Shown: piece by piece, positions 30,061 to 41,347 of the stretch
How the letters are laid out: the number at the start of each line of letters is the position of its first letter
Numbering within the stretch: position 1 is the first letter of the stretch
From: Stramonita haemastoma
Taxonomy: Eukaryota > Mollusca > Gastropoda > Neogastropoda > Muricidae
NCBI GenBank assembly: GCA_030674155.1
Contig: CM060318.1
Coordinates: 78,524,887-78,588,886, forward strand
DNA length: 64,000 nucleotides
Direction: 5' to 3'
Program-made: the position numbers and the translations under genes
The notes under the pieces: generated by a model
What the model was told of the DNA's origin: nothing
What the model saw: the letters and a program-made list of their open reading frames with translations, nothing else
Databases searched by the model: none

Positions 30061-30989
30061 CCCAGCCAAAGAATACCCCCCCCCCCCACCCCTATATAAA
30101 ATACAATAGTGGAGACTTTGATACCAACTAACGGAATATGAAGGAAAGGGATTTATACTTCGACCCTATCTCGGAATGAATGAAAGAACTCGATACTTTA
30201 CTAACAACTAAATACAAAGGAAAAATTTTGATACCTACTTGAAGGAAAAAAAATCATACCTTGATAGCAATTCAATATGAAAGGGATAAGTTTTTACCTC
30301 CATGCAACTATATAGGAAGGAAAAAAAAACCTATTCTTATACCAAATCGTTCAACATGAAGGAAAGAAATGTATACTTGGATAACAACTGAATAGAAAAA
30401 AATAGAATATAGTTTGATACCAGCTCAATATAGAGGAAAAAAACTGTATACCTTGATGGAAAAAACTTTGTACCTGAATACCAACTTTTTCAAAAATGAA
30501 GTTAAGAACCTGAACAGGAATGAAGAACTGTATACCTCAATAACAGTTAAATCAATATTAAGATAATGACTTTAAACCTCGACTCGAACTACATATGAAG
30601 GGAAACGACTGAACACAAGGATACCAACCAACTCAGTGACCAAACAAAGCTTTAGATTTTACATGAACTACCTCTGTATAAAGGAAAGATACTTCATTCT
30701 TTGATCCCAACTAGCTCAATATGAAGGAAATAATTTAACACTTTGACCCCATCTTACTCGGTATAAAGGGGAAAAAACTTCAAGGTGATGCTAGCTTTTT
30801 ATTTTGACGTTTAAGTATACATGGCAGAAAGACTTTGTACTTTGACATTGGCAAATTCAATGTGAAACTGAAATTGTATTTTATAGTAAAAAGTTGAATG
30901 AGTTAACAAGCTTCTAAAATTTCATAATTTCATGAACTTGCTCAACTAGTTTTGAATTTTCTTTTACTAGACCCTACACATAAGCAGCC

Positions 30990-31275
30990 GCCGCTGTGGC
31001 CTAGTGGTTAGGGCGTTGTACTCGTAATCTAAAGGTTGCGGGTTCGATCCCAGCTATTCCGCTATGGCGTTGTGCCCTTGGAAAAGGCACTTTACGGCTA
31101 TTTTCTCACCCCACCCAGGTGTAAAAGGGGTACCAACCTTGTGTTGGGGGTTAACCCTGCGATAGACTGGCGTCCTATCCAGGGGGGAGTCTATGACTCT
31201 CAGTCGCTTAACGCCACAGAAACCGGGATAAGCACCGGCCTGATGAGCCTTATGGCTCGGGACAGACTTTAACTA
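30990..31275 (+). mobile_element. tRNA-derived SINE, family 3
   Basis: Clear tRNA-like head: A box TGGCCTAGTGG and B box GGTTCGATCCC, 46 bp apart. The body GTGCCCTTGGAAAAGGCACT and CACCCAGGTGTAAAAGGGGT is shared by SINEs of many aquatic animals. A tRNA gene is excluded by the body and the lack of a cloverleaf 3' half. Confidence 0.85.
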
Positions 31276-31421
31276 ACTTAACTACACATAAGCAGGATGT
31301 GAAAAAAAGCTGGGAAAAAAACTGGCTGGGCTGAGTGATTTGAGGGCATTGTCACGTTTCTTCTCGACTCAAAAGAAACCATTACAGTTTTCTTGTAATA
31401 TAAAACAAAACTAGTATCTAA

Positions 31422-31789
31422 TTACATGCTTCCACTTGCTTGTGCCACATTCTCAGTCAAAGTACTTAGGATGACAACAGCCTGATGAACGATTCTGCAC
31501 AAAAAGTCGTAATCTGCTTCAGTAAAGTCCTCTGTGGTGAAGTCCTCTGTGGTGAAGTCTTTTGTGGTGAAGTCTTTTGCGGTGAATTGTTTTGTGGTGA
31601 ATTGTTTTGTGGTGAAGTCCTTTGTGGTGAAGTCTTTTACAGTGACTTGTTTTGTGGTGAATTGTTTTGTGGTGAAGTCTTTTGCAGTGAATTGTTTTAT
31701 GGTAAAGTCTTTTGCAGTGAAGTCTTCTGAGGTGAAGTCCTCTATGGTAAAGTCCTCTGTGGTGTAGTTTTCCAAAAGATCAGTGGGAC
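31422..31789 (-). CDS. Candidate terminal exon, (K/E)(D/Q)FT(T/A) pentapeptide repeat protein
   Basis: The best-preserved unit. A TTTCTTTTCCAG acceptor precedes 368 bp that stay open to TAA: GPTDLLENYTTEDFT, then 16 consecutive pentapeptides such as KDFTT, KQFTT and EDFTT without a frameshift, and a tail EADYDFLCRIVHQAVVILS ending in ASGSM. The repeats alternate acidic and basic residues with Thr at two of five positions. I recognise no known family. The position that would be a donor in other units (CCTAG|GT) reads CCTAA|GT here, consistent with read-through to the stop. Coding status is inferred only. Confidence 0.4.
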
Positions 31790-31920
31790 CTGGAAAAGAA
31801 AAGACATTCAAGAACAGAAACTTATGGTTTTAGATATTATGCTGTGGAAAAAGTTTTAATAGATACATCTACAACTAACATGTACTGATCCACTCAAATA
31901 TGAAACAGTGTAATTCTGGT

Positions 31921-32300
31921 AAAAGGAACACAATATCAATAACAAACATGGCTCAGGCCCAAAGATGTGAGTTTCTGATGTAAAAAGATCAATACCTATA
32001 TTAAAAAATTGACATTGTGTGTTCATCCATGACAATCTTCCATAAGAAACATGATATCAATAACATGGCTCAGACCCATAGATGCACAAGTTACTGATGT
32101 AAAGTCAATGTCTATATAAAAATTTTATGCTTAAAGTATGTTGAGATTGTGTTCCTCCATGACAATCTTCCATAAGAAACACGATATCAATAACATGGCT
32201 CAGACCCATAGATGCACAAGTTACTGATGTAAGATCAATGCCTATATAAAACTTTATGCTTTAAAGTATGTTGAAATTGTGTACATCTATGACAATCTTC
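31921..32300 (+). repeat. Three tandem copies of a 121-130 bp unit
   Basis: Each copy carries GATATCAATAACATGGCTCA or close variants, then TGATGTAAAGTCAATG-like sequence and CCATGACAATCTTCCATAAG. Starts are near 31,921, 32,041 and 32,170. It lies between the first two array units. Confidence 0.8.
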
Positions 32301-32482
32301 CAACAATGCCCAACAACAACAAATGACATTCACATGTATAGTTACCTTTATCTGGGCTTCCACTTGCTGGTGCCACATCCTCAGGCATTGAAGTACCTAG
32401 GACGGGAACAGCCTTGATGACAGAGGGAATCTGCACAAAAATATTTAGGCATTTTAAAATGAACATCTACACATACACAGAG

Positions 32483-32501
32483 AAGAAAAGGGGGAGAGAG
32501 A

Positions 32502-32554
<53 letters not shown>

Positions 32555-32582
32555 AGAGAGAGAGAAAGAGAAAGAGAGAGAT
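32483..32582. repeat. (AG)n tract of array unit 2
   Basis: Purine run between box and 15-mer block. Homologous AG runs occupy the same place in other left-type units: 33,515-33,594, 34,954-35,063, 36,617-36,730, 38,420-38,650, 39,244-39,630, 42,937-43,042, 44,463-44,615 and 61,992-62,072. Confidence 0.9.
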
Positions 32583-32764
32583 CAAATAATTTAAATATTC
32601 TAACTCAATGGTGAACCGTGGGGCTCCAACCAAGGACTCCCCACCCCCAAAAAACAAAACCAAAAAAAAAAGAAAAAAAAAAAGTGGGAGAGGGGGGAGG
32701 GGAAGAAAGAAGAAACAGAAAAAGATACCTACTGGAATTCTGTAGAAATCTGACGGGAGTGACT

Positions 32765-32997
32765 TGGCAGTGTAGTTTTCCAAGGTGCAGTTTTCATATA
32801 TGTAGTCTAGCATGGTGCTCCTGGGTGTAGTTCTCTATGGTGTTTTGCATGGTGCAGTTTTCCATAGTGCAGAGTTGTATGGTGAAGTCCTTTGTGATGA
32901 AATCCTCTGTCGTGAAGTCTTGTGTGGTGAAATTCTATGGTGAAGTCCTTTGCAATGAAATCCTCTGTCGTGAAGTCTTCCATAAAATCATTGGGGC
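32765..32997 (-). repeat. 15-bp repeat block 2 with acceptor at 32,997
   Basis: Mixed block: ENYT-type and MENC/TMQN variants, with MEDFTTEDFIAKDFT next to a TGCCTTCCAG acceptor. The frame meets stops, so it is not open end to end. Confidence 0.8.
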
Positions 32998-33774
32998 CTG
33001 GAAGGCAGAGACATCCACAAATAAAACTTATGGTTTAATTATCTTATTATTTTTTTTACAGGGGAGTATTTGCTTAAAATGTGTGCACGCGCTTGCGTGC
33101 GTGCATGTGTGCCTGTACGTGTGTGTGTGTGTGTTGTTAGAGGAGAGATAACTATCGATGTTGAATACAGCATCTACCAATTAATATTAGTCAGCAAAAG
33201 AATGTCCTACTTCAGAAGAAATATCCTATGCGTAAACCAAAAGTACAAGGTTTACTTGTCTTGATCACAATGTGTACATTTACAAACAAAATCAGCACAC
33301 AGATTTCATTTAGGTCCAAGCGCTAAGCACTGGTTGCATCAAATTTTGTTACCATTACACGTACCTTAGTGGGTGCTTCCACTTGCTGGTGCCGCATCCT
33401 CAGGCATTGAAGTACCTAGGACGGGAACAGTGTTGTTGGCAGAATGATTCTAAACAGACAGAAAAAGAATGGGAGACATTTTAAAATCAAATACCTGCAC
33501 AGATAAAGACACACAAAGAGAGAGCGAGAGAGAGAGCAAGCGAGAGAGAGACAGAGACAGAGAGAGACAGACAGACAGACAGAGAGAGAGAGTTCAAATA
33601 ATTTAAATATTTTTAACTCAGTGGTGAACCGTGGGGCTCTTACCAAGGACTCCCCACCCCCTAAAAACAAAACAAAACAAAAAAAGAGAAAAAAGTGGGG
33701 GGAGAGGGGGGAGGGGAAGAAAGAATAAACAGAAAAAGATACCTACTGGAATTCTGTAGAAATCTGACGGTGTG

Positions 33775-34064
33775 ACTTGGCAGCGTAGTTTTCCATGGTG
33801 CAGTTTTCATATATGTAGTCTAGCATGGTGCTCCTGGGTGTAGTTTTCTATTGTGTTTTCCATAGTACAGAGTAGTATGGGGAAGTCCTTTGCGATGAAG
33901 TCTTGTGTGGTGAGTCTTGCGATGAAATCTCTGTGTGAAGTCCTTTGCGATGAAGTTTTGTGTGGTGAGTCCTTTGCGATGAAGTTTTGTGTGGTGAAAT
34001 CCTCTGGTGAAGTCTTGTGCGGTGAAATCCTCTGTGGTGAAGTCTTCCATAAAACCAGTGGGGC
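33775..34064 (-). repeat. 15-bp repeat block 3 with acceptor at 34,064
   Basis: Frame shifts between DFT, HHTRLH and TSPQ-like readings over the block; acceptor CTTCCTTCCAG|GCCCCACTGG. A (T)n and GC-alternating stretch follows at 34,130-34,200. Confidence 0.8.
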
Positions 34065-34369
34065 CTGGAAGGAAGAGACATCCAAGAATAAAAATTATGG
34101 TTTAGTTATTTCATTTTATTATTATTATTTTTTTTTTACAGGGGAGCATTTGCTTCAAATGTGCGCACGTGAGCGCTTGCGTGATGCGTGTGTGTATTGT
34201 GAGAGGAGAGATCATTTCATTTAATACATTTAGGCAAAACATCTGTTATTGTCAAACTGTTATGGTCATGCTGTATAGTATTTTTATCATGGAATTAATT
34301 TGTATTTTTAAGTAATAAAAAAAAAGTTTCAAAGTATCCAGTAGATAAAAAAAATTGTGAAAGGTAAAA

Positions 34370-34565
34370 GGTAAACGTGTTCCATAACCTATGTGGTCGT
34401 AGTGGAGCAAGGCATCAGATACCTCAGCTTCTCTAGGGGCCAGCATACTGAGGGCGGTACCCATCTCCTCTCCCTCACTGCTTTACCTTCCCTGACCCTA
34501 AAGACGGCAGGTGCCCATTTAAAGCTTGGTGGATTGGGGGGACTGTACTGAAGCCAAGGTGCTCA
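34370..34565 (+). repeat. 200-bp repeat inside array unit 4, copy 1
   Basis: Contains CTCAGCTTCTCTAGGGGCCA and GACTGTACTGAAGCCAAGGT. Near-identical sequence is in the next unit at 36,040-36,245, at the same relative position, so it was inserted before those units duplicated. Confidence 0.8.
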
Positions 34566-34984
34566 AAATGATCACTCGTCATAACAATTTCTTGATAACA
34601 TTGGATACTGCACCTACCAATTAATATTAGCAAAAAAATGTCCTACTTGTGAAAAAATATCCTATGTGAAAACCGAAAGTATAGATTCACTTGTTTACAA
34701 TTTTTATATTTACAAACAAAATCAGCACACAGATTTCATTTAGGCCCAAGCACTAAGCACTGGTTGCATCAAATTTTTATTACCATTACCCGTACCTTAG
34801 TGGGTGCTTCCACTTGCTGGTGCCAGCATCCTCAGGCTTTGAAAGTACCTAGGACGGGAACAGTGTTGTTGGCAGAATGATTCTAAACAAACAAAAAAAA
34901 AGAACGGGAGACATTTTAAAATCAAATGCCTGCACAGTTGAAGACACACAAAGAGAGCGAGCGACGAGCGAGCGAGCGAGCGAG

Positions 34985-35030
<46 letters not shown>

Positions 35031-35239
35031 GACAGAGAGAGACAGAGAAGACAGAGAGAGAGTTCAAATAATTTAAATATTTTAACTCAGTGGTGAACCG
35101 TGGGGCTCCAACCAAGGACTCCCCACCCCCTAAAAAAAACAAAACAAAAAAAGAAAAAAAGTGGGGGGAGGGGAGAGGGGGGAGGGGAAGAAAGAAGAAA
35201 CAAAAAGATACCTACTGGAATTCTGTAGAAATCTGACGG

Positions 35240-35407
35240 AGCGACTTGGCAGCGTAGTTTTCCATGGTGCAGTTTTCATATATGTGCTCCTGGGTGTAGT
35301 TCTCTATTGTGTTTTGCATGGTGCAGTTTTCCATATGCAGAATTGTATGGTGAAGTCCTTTGCGATGAAATTCTCTGTGGTGAAGTCTTGTATAAAATTA
35401 GTGGGGC
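35240..35407 (-). repeat. 15-bp repeat block 4 with acceptor at 35,407
   Basis: Short block of ENYT/ENCT-type variants ending in EDFT-like units beside a TCTTTCTTCCAG acceptor. Confidence 0.75.
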
Positions 35408-35498
35408 CTGGAAGAAAGAGACATCCAAGAATAAAACTTATGGTTTAATTACTTTATCTTTTTTTTTTTTTTACAGGGGAGCATTTGCTTCAAATGTG

Positions 35499-35499
<1 letters not shown>

Positions 35500-35597
<98 letters not shown>

Positions 35598-35601
35598 TGT
35601 T

Positions 35602-35670
<69 letters not shown>

Positions 35671-35695
35671 TGTGTGTGTGTGTGGTGTGGTGTGT

Positions 35696-35754
<59 letters not shown>

Positions 35755-35790
35755 TGTGTGTGTGTGTGTGTTTTGTGTGTGTGTGTGTGG

Positions 35791-35821
<31 letters not shown>

Positions 35822-35850
35822 TGTGTGTGTGTGTGTGTGTGTTGTGTGTA
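35500..35850. repeat. Longest (GT)n tract in the window
   Basis: About 350 bp of GT with sporadic GGT and TTT interruptions, in the spacer of array unit 4. Confidence 0.97.
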
Positions 35851-36039
35851 GGTGGATGTGTTGTGTGGTGTGTTATTGCGAAGAAGAGTCATTCATTTAA
35901 ATACTTTTGGCAAACATCTCAGTTACTGTAAACTGCTATGGTCATGCTGTATAGTATTTTTATACTGGAATTGATTTGTATTTTTTAAGTAATAAAAAAA
36001 AGGTTTCAAAGTATCCAGTAGATAAAAACAGAGTGAAGT

Positions 36040-36245
36040 TCATAACTAAAGGTAAAAATGTGGTTGTAGTGGAGCAAGGCATCAGATGCCTCAGCTTCTC
36101 TAGGGGCCAGCATATTGAAGGCGGTGCCCATCTCCTCTCCCTCGCTGCTTTACCCTCCCTGACCCTAAAGAGGGCAGGTACCAATTTACAGCTTGGTGGA
36201 CTGGGGGGACTGTACTGAAGCCAAGGTACTCAAATGGTCACTCGT
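36040..36245 (+). repeat. 200-bp repeat inside array unit 5, copy 2
   Basis: Partner of 34,370-34,565; shares AGTGGAGCAAGGCATCAGAT and GGCGGT-CCCATCTCCTCT. Confidence 0.8.
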
Positions 36246-36679
36246 CATAACTATTTCTTGAGAACGCTGGATACCACATCTATCGATTAATATTAGTCAG
36301 CAAAAGAATGCCTACTTCAGAAGAAATATCCAATGTGTAAACCAAAAGTACAGGTTCACTTGTCTGTTTACAATTTTTATATTTACAAACAAAATCAGCA
36401 CACAGATTTCATTTAGGCCCAAGCGCTAAGTGGTTGTGTCAAATTTCGTTACCATTATCCGTACCTTATTGGGTGCATTCCACTTGCTGGTGCCACATCC
36501 TCAGGCATTGAAGTACCTAGGACGGGAACAGTGTTGTTGGCAGAATGATTCTAAACAAACAAAAAAAAAGAACAGGAGACATTTTAAAATCAAATGCCTG
36601 CACAGATACACACACACAAAGAGAGCGAGAGAGAGAGAGAGCTAGCGAGAGGCAGACGAAGAAGAGAGACAAGAGAGAC

Positions 36680-36731
<52 letters not shown>

Positions 36732-36831
36732 GTAAAGACAAAGAAACACAGCCAGCCAGCCAGCCAATTCAGCAGTCATAGAAACAAGTACATTCAAACA
36801 GGACTGCGTGGTCATGGAAAAGGAAAACTGG

Positions 36832-37200
36832 GTTGGGATAGCAGAGTGGTTAGAGTGTTGCGCTTGTGATCAGAGGCGAGGATTGAGCCACCACCTAGAC
36901 GCCTGTTTTAGGAAATTTTACCCTGGATGTTGATATAGTACCAACTCCATTCCACCTTCCCCCCAAGAGTCCTTCAGATAAAACTATACACTATATGTGA
37001 ACTATATGTGAAAGAGTGGGCCATTTTGTGATGATAGGAACAGATGGCAAAATGAATAAAAATAAAAAACCTGCATGCACATAGGTGTCATGCTTAGACA
37101 CCATCCCTGAAGTCGGAATGTGGCTACCTTACAGGTGGGTAAAAACAGTCATATCCGCAAAATCTCACCATTTGTGAACATTAGAGCTCTAGCCAAGGAC
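36832..37200 (+). mobile_element. SINE copy, family 1 head with family 2-like tail
   Basis: A-box-like ATAGCAGAGTGGTTAGAG and a degenerate B box, then the family 1 body to GGAACAGATGGCA, followed by GAAGTCGGAATGTGGCTACC and a tail ending AGAGCTCTAGCC. Confidence 0.72.
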
Positions 37201-37314
37201 CACTCCCCCTCCCCAAATAAAAAAAAAAAACCCCCCCCCAGAAAAAGATACCTACTCAGTACTGGAGTTCTGTAGTTCCTTTCTAGACGTGAAAGGTGGT
37301 GGTAGAAATCTGAC

Positions 37315-37796
37315 TGAGTGACTTGGCAGTGCAGTTTCCCAAGGTGCAGTCTTCTAGGGTGCTCTTGGGTGTACTTCTCTACAGTGTAGTTTTCTATGGT
37401 GCAGTTTTCTGAGATGCAGTCTACAATGGGCCTGTCTCCTATGGTGTAGTCTTGTATGGTGCTCTTGGGTGTAGATCTCTATTGCGTTTTCTATGGTGCA
37501 GTTCAATAGTGCAATGTCATCTAGTGAAGTCCTTTGTGGTGAAGTCTTGTGGTGAAGTCACCTGGGATGAAGTCGTCTATGGTGAAGTTCTTTATGGTGA
37601 AGTCATCTGGGGTGAAGTCTATGGTGAAGTTCTTTACAGTGAAATCTTCTGGGGTGAAGTTGTCTGGGGTGAAGTCTCTATGTGAAGTCTCTGGGGTGAA
37701 GTCCTTATGTGAAGTCCTCTGGGGTGAAGTCCTCTATGGTGAAGTCTTATGTGGTGTAGTCTTCCATAGTGTAGTTTTCCATAAGGTCAGTGAGGC
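37315..37796 (-). repeat. 15-bp repeat block 5 with acceptor at 37,796
   Basis: GGGGTGAAGTC-rich block, so the minus-strand repeat reads DFTP variants. Contains 10-12 bp shortened units, and net frame is not kept. Confidence 0.8.
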
Positions 37797-37865
37797 CTGA
37801 AGAAAGAGATTCAAGAATTAAAACTTGTGGTTTTAATTATCTATTACAGAGGAGCATTTGTTTTA

Positions 37866-37933
<68 letters not shown>

Positions 37934-38444
37934 GTAAGAGGAGTGATGTTTCAGTTAAATACTTTTAGGCACAACATCTCAGTTACTATCAAAACCATTA
38001 TGGTCATGCTGTATGGCATGTTTATACTGGACTTGGTCTGTATGTTTCAAGTAATAAAAAGAATGTTTTGAATTATTTAGTAGAAAACAATTTGTAGAAG
38101 TTCGTAACTGTCTCTCATTAAAGTTGGATATGGCATCTACCAATTTAATAGTAGTCAGCAAAAGACTGGCAAAGTTGAGTAGAAATATCCTATGCGGAAA
38201 CTAAAAAGTATAATGTTCACTTGTCTTGATCAATCGTTTTTATCAGGTAGATTTTATTTAGGCATGAGCTGTGTCGAATTATGTTACCTTTACCAGTTCC
38301 TTATTGGGTGCTTCCACTTGCTGGTGCCGCATCCTCAGGCATTGAAGTACCTAGGACGGGAACAGTGTTGTTTGCAGAATGATTCTACACAAAAAAACTG
38401 GTATTTCAAAATTAAATGCCTGCAGAGAGAGAGAGACAGACAGA

Positions 38445-38517
<73 letters not shown>

Positions 38518-38569
38518 AGAGAGACAGACAGACGAGACAGAGAGGAGAGAAGAGAGAGAGAGAGAGAGA

Positions 38570-38609
<40 letters not shown>

Positions 38610-39084
38610 AGGGAGGACAGACAGAGACAGACAGACAGAACACAGAGACCAAGATAGTTACGCAAACAAGTTCAGGCACATATTCACACAGGCATAAGCG
38701 GTCATGCACCCATTTAGCCTAGTCTACACACATTTAGTCTAGTCTACACACATGTTAGATGGGTGGCATGATGAAAAAAAAATCTCAGATAGAGCACCCA
38801 ACTTTCACACAGAGAAATGATGGCAGGAACGGATGACAATCTTAAAAGTGTGTGCACATGTGTCATGTTTAGACACCATTCCTGAAATCGGAATGCAGCT
38901 ATCTTAACGGTGGATAAAAATGGTCGCAGACAAAATCTCACAAATTATAAACCTTGCTTTAGCCAAGGAATAACCCCCCCCCCCCCCCCAAAAAAAAAAA
39001 AAACAGACAGAAAGATACCAACTGGAGTTCTGTAGTTTCTTGATGTAGAAGGTGGTGGTAGAAAATGTGACTGAGTGACTTGGC

Positions 39085-39185
39085 AGTGTAGTTTTCCAAG
39101 GCGCCTTCTTACAAAGTGCAGTTTTCCAAGGTGTAGTTCTCCTTGGTGTAGTTTTTGCAAGGTGCGTTTCTCCAAGGAGCAGTAT
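39085..39185 (-). repeat. Vestigial block 6, ENYT-type 15-mers only
   Basis: About six 15-mers of AGTGTAGTTTTCCAA type, giving ENYT/ENCT pentapeptides. The DFTTK-type units are absent. Confidence 0.65.
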
Positions 39186-39260
39186 GCCGTGATTCTAAAC
39201 CAAAAAATGAACATTTTAAAATTGAATGCAAGTACAGACACACAAGGAATGGGGGAGAAG

Positions 39261-39347
<87 letters not shown>

Positions 39348-39630
39348 CAGGAGAGAGAGAAGAAGAGAGAGAGAAGAGACAGGGAGAGAGAGAAAGGAAA
39401 AGGGCGAGAGAAAGGAGAGGGGAGAGAGAGAAGGGGGAGTGAGAAGAGGAGGAGGGAGAGGGGGGAAAGAGAGACACAGAGACAGACAGACAGAGAGAGG
39501 GGGGGGAGAGAGAGAGGAGAGGAAAGAGAGAGAGAGGGGGGGGGAGAGGGGGGGAGAGAGAGAGAGAGAGGAGAGAGAGGGGGGGAGAGAGAGAGAGAGG
39601 GGGGGAGGGAGACAGAGAGAGAGAAAGGCA

Positions 39631-40384
39631 GGCAGGCAGACACAGTTGTGGAAACATATCTAACATAAATTCAAGGCTTCAGTGATACCACCAGCAAAAG
39701 CACCAACAAAAAAAAGTTTTATAAATGTATGTGTACTTACCTCTGTGAGGTCTTGATTTGATGCTGGAGACAATGCCAGAGAACTAAGATGACCCACATG
39801 ACTTTTAACACCTATGCTAGGACTTTAAGGAATAAGGGCAAGAAGGAAGAGACCTAGAAGGTCGAGTAAATGCTTGAAGAAAGTGTTTGGGGGCCGGATG
39901 TGTCCTTTCCCCTTCAGCACTGTGTGCTAGGGTCTTGCTGGCTATGCCATTTTAGGACACCAAAATCAATGCTGACGCCAAGACTGGTTCACTTTGTGAT
40001 CACCGAGTATGGTTCAAAGGCTCAGTTCTGAAATCCACGATCTACTTTTGATTCAAGCTTGAAAAAGGTGAAAGATGACTGAGGACCTTTTGTGAATATT
40101 ATGCACACACGCACTGACAGGTTTTACTCGGTACAGACATACCCGTCTAGTGTGCAAGGTAACAGTTCAATGGTGGAGGCTTCGCATTACCTCTTCACCT
40201 ACTGCTGCTCATCGAATATCAGATGTCCACAAAGACCACAGTCCTCACTGCTCTCATCACATTTGATCTCTGAAGTGTTTCAGAAATGGGAGGTCATAAA
40301 GACTCCATTCCAATTTGAAAGCCCCCAAACTGCTGTCTACATTGCTGCTCAACCCAGTCCTAAAAAATCCATGGACAACGCCAG
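39631..40384. other. Non-repeat segment with an isolated splice-donor-like site
   Basis: On the minus strand TCACAGAG|GTAAGTACAC at about 39,741 is a near-perfect donor consensus. The sequence upstream of it has no obvious long frame. Confidence 0.3.
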
Positions 40385-41115
40385 GCTCTGTTCTGGACTT
40401 ACCCTTCAGGGGCTTGTCTTTCAGGATTTTGCCTTCAGGGGCTTATCCTGTAGGGTTTTGCCCTTCAGGGGCATGTCCTTTACAGTTTTGCCCTTCAGGG
40501 GCTTGACTCAGTATTTTACTCTTCAGGGGCTGGTCTTTCAAGAGTTTGCCCTTCAGGGGCTTGTCTTTTAGGAGTTTGCCCTTCAGGGGCTTGTCTTTCA
40601 GGAGTTTGCCCTTCAGGGGCTTGTTCTTCGCAGTTTTGCTCTTCAGGAGCTTTTCTTGCATACAGCTGCCCTTCAGGGGCTTGTTTTGCATGGTGCTGCC
40701 CTTCAGGGGCTTGTTTTGCATGGTGCTGCCATCAGGGGCTTGTTTTGCATGGTGCTGCCCATCAGGGGCCTGTTTTGCATGCAGGATTTTGCCCTTCGGG
40801 GCCTGTTTTGCATGGTGCTGCCCTTCAGGGGCCTGTTTTGCATGCAGGTGTTTTGCCCTTCAGGGGCCTGTTTTGCATGCAGGATTTTGCCCTTCAGGGG
40901 CATGTTTTGCATGCAGAATTTTGCCCTTCAGGGGCATGTTTTGCATGTTGCTGCCCTTCAGGGGCCTGTTTTGCATGCAGGATTTTGCCCTTCAGGGGCT
41001 TGTTTTGCAGAATGTTGCCCTTCAGGGGCTTGCGAGGTTGCCCTTCAAGGTTTTACTTTTCATAGCTTGACCCTTCATCGTTTTCTGCCATTCAAGTTTT
41101 GTGGGTTTTGAAGGT
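40385..41115 (-). repeat. Second 15-bp-periodic array, KPLKG/KLLKD type
   Basis: 30-bp units made of two related 15-mers (CTTCAGGGGCTTGTC and TTTCAGGAGTTTGCC) at 40,400-40,640, then 33-34 bp variants containing TTTTGCATGCAGGATTTTGC to 41,040. On the minus strand this reads DKPLKGKLLK repeats and then MQNKPLKGST repeats. On the plus strand it reads LPFRGLSFRS. Several frames are open, so coding sense is unknown. Confidence 0.85.
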
Positions 41116-41159
41116 TTTGTTCTTCAGGACTTTGCCTTTCTGGGCTTTGCTAAAGCCAC

Positions 41160-41347
41160 AGCGCGCAAATCCAGCAAAACTCAGCCAAGGGTTCAGGGTC
41201 AATGCTAAAATTAGCACACTCCTTCCTTTTCTTCACCCTGCTGGTTTGGCCAGTTCCTGCTATATAGAATGATTATCATCAGCTGGCCTGGTTGGTATGG
41301 AATGGAGAGCAGCTGAAAATAGCTGAATGTGGGGGAAAATGACAGCC
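41160..41347 (-). repeat. 180-bp interspersed repeat, copy 3
   Basis: Reverse complement matches copies at 3,851 and 9,258: GGCTGTCATTTTC, CAGCTGCTCTCCATTCCATA, AGCAGGAACTGGCC, GTGCTAATTTTAGCA. Confidence 0.75.

Larger units (their letters stand above)
26440..30880 (+). repeat. Highly diverged satellite, about 42-bp unit
   Basis: Repeated phrases AAGAACTTTATACTTTGATA and ACCAACTAACTCAATATGAA recur every 36-50 bp, with many substitutions and gaps. Blocks are at about 26,440-27,020, 27,590-28,200, 29,160-29,710 and 30,080-30,880, split by SINEs and unrelated DNA. No reading frame is maintained. Confidence 0.72.

Noticed and set aside
30990..31065. Possible functional tRNA gene
   Set aside because: The A and B boxes are present, but the body continues as a SINE and the 3' half does not complete a cloverleaf; the same applies to the other tRNA-like heads.
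35307..35931. Long Cys/Val reading frames and the opposite Thr/His frames
   Set aside because: They are translations of a (GT)n tract, open on both strands, with no start, splice or composition evidence of coding.
40092..41070. Plus-strand FRGLS pentapeptide-repeat protein
   Set aside because: It resembles a pentapeptide-repeat pattern superficially, but both strands of the 15-mer are open and the frame begins in unrelated sequence; kept only as a repeat array.
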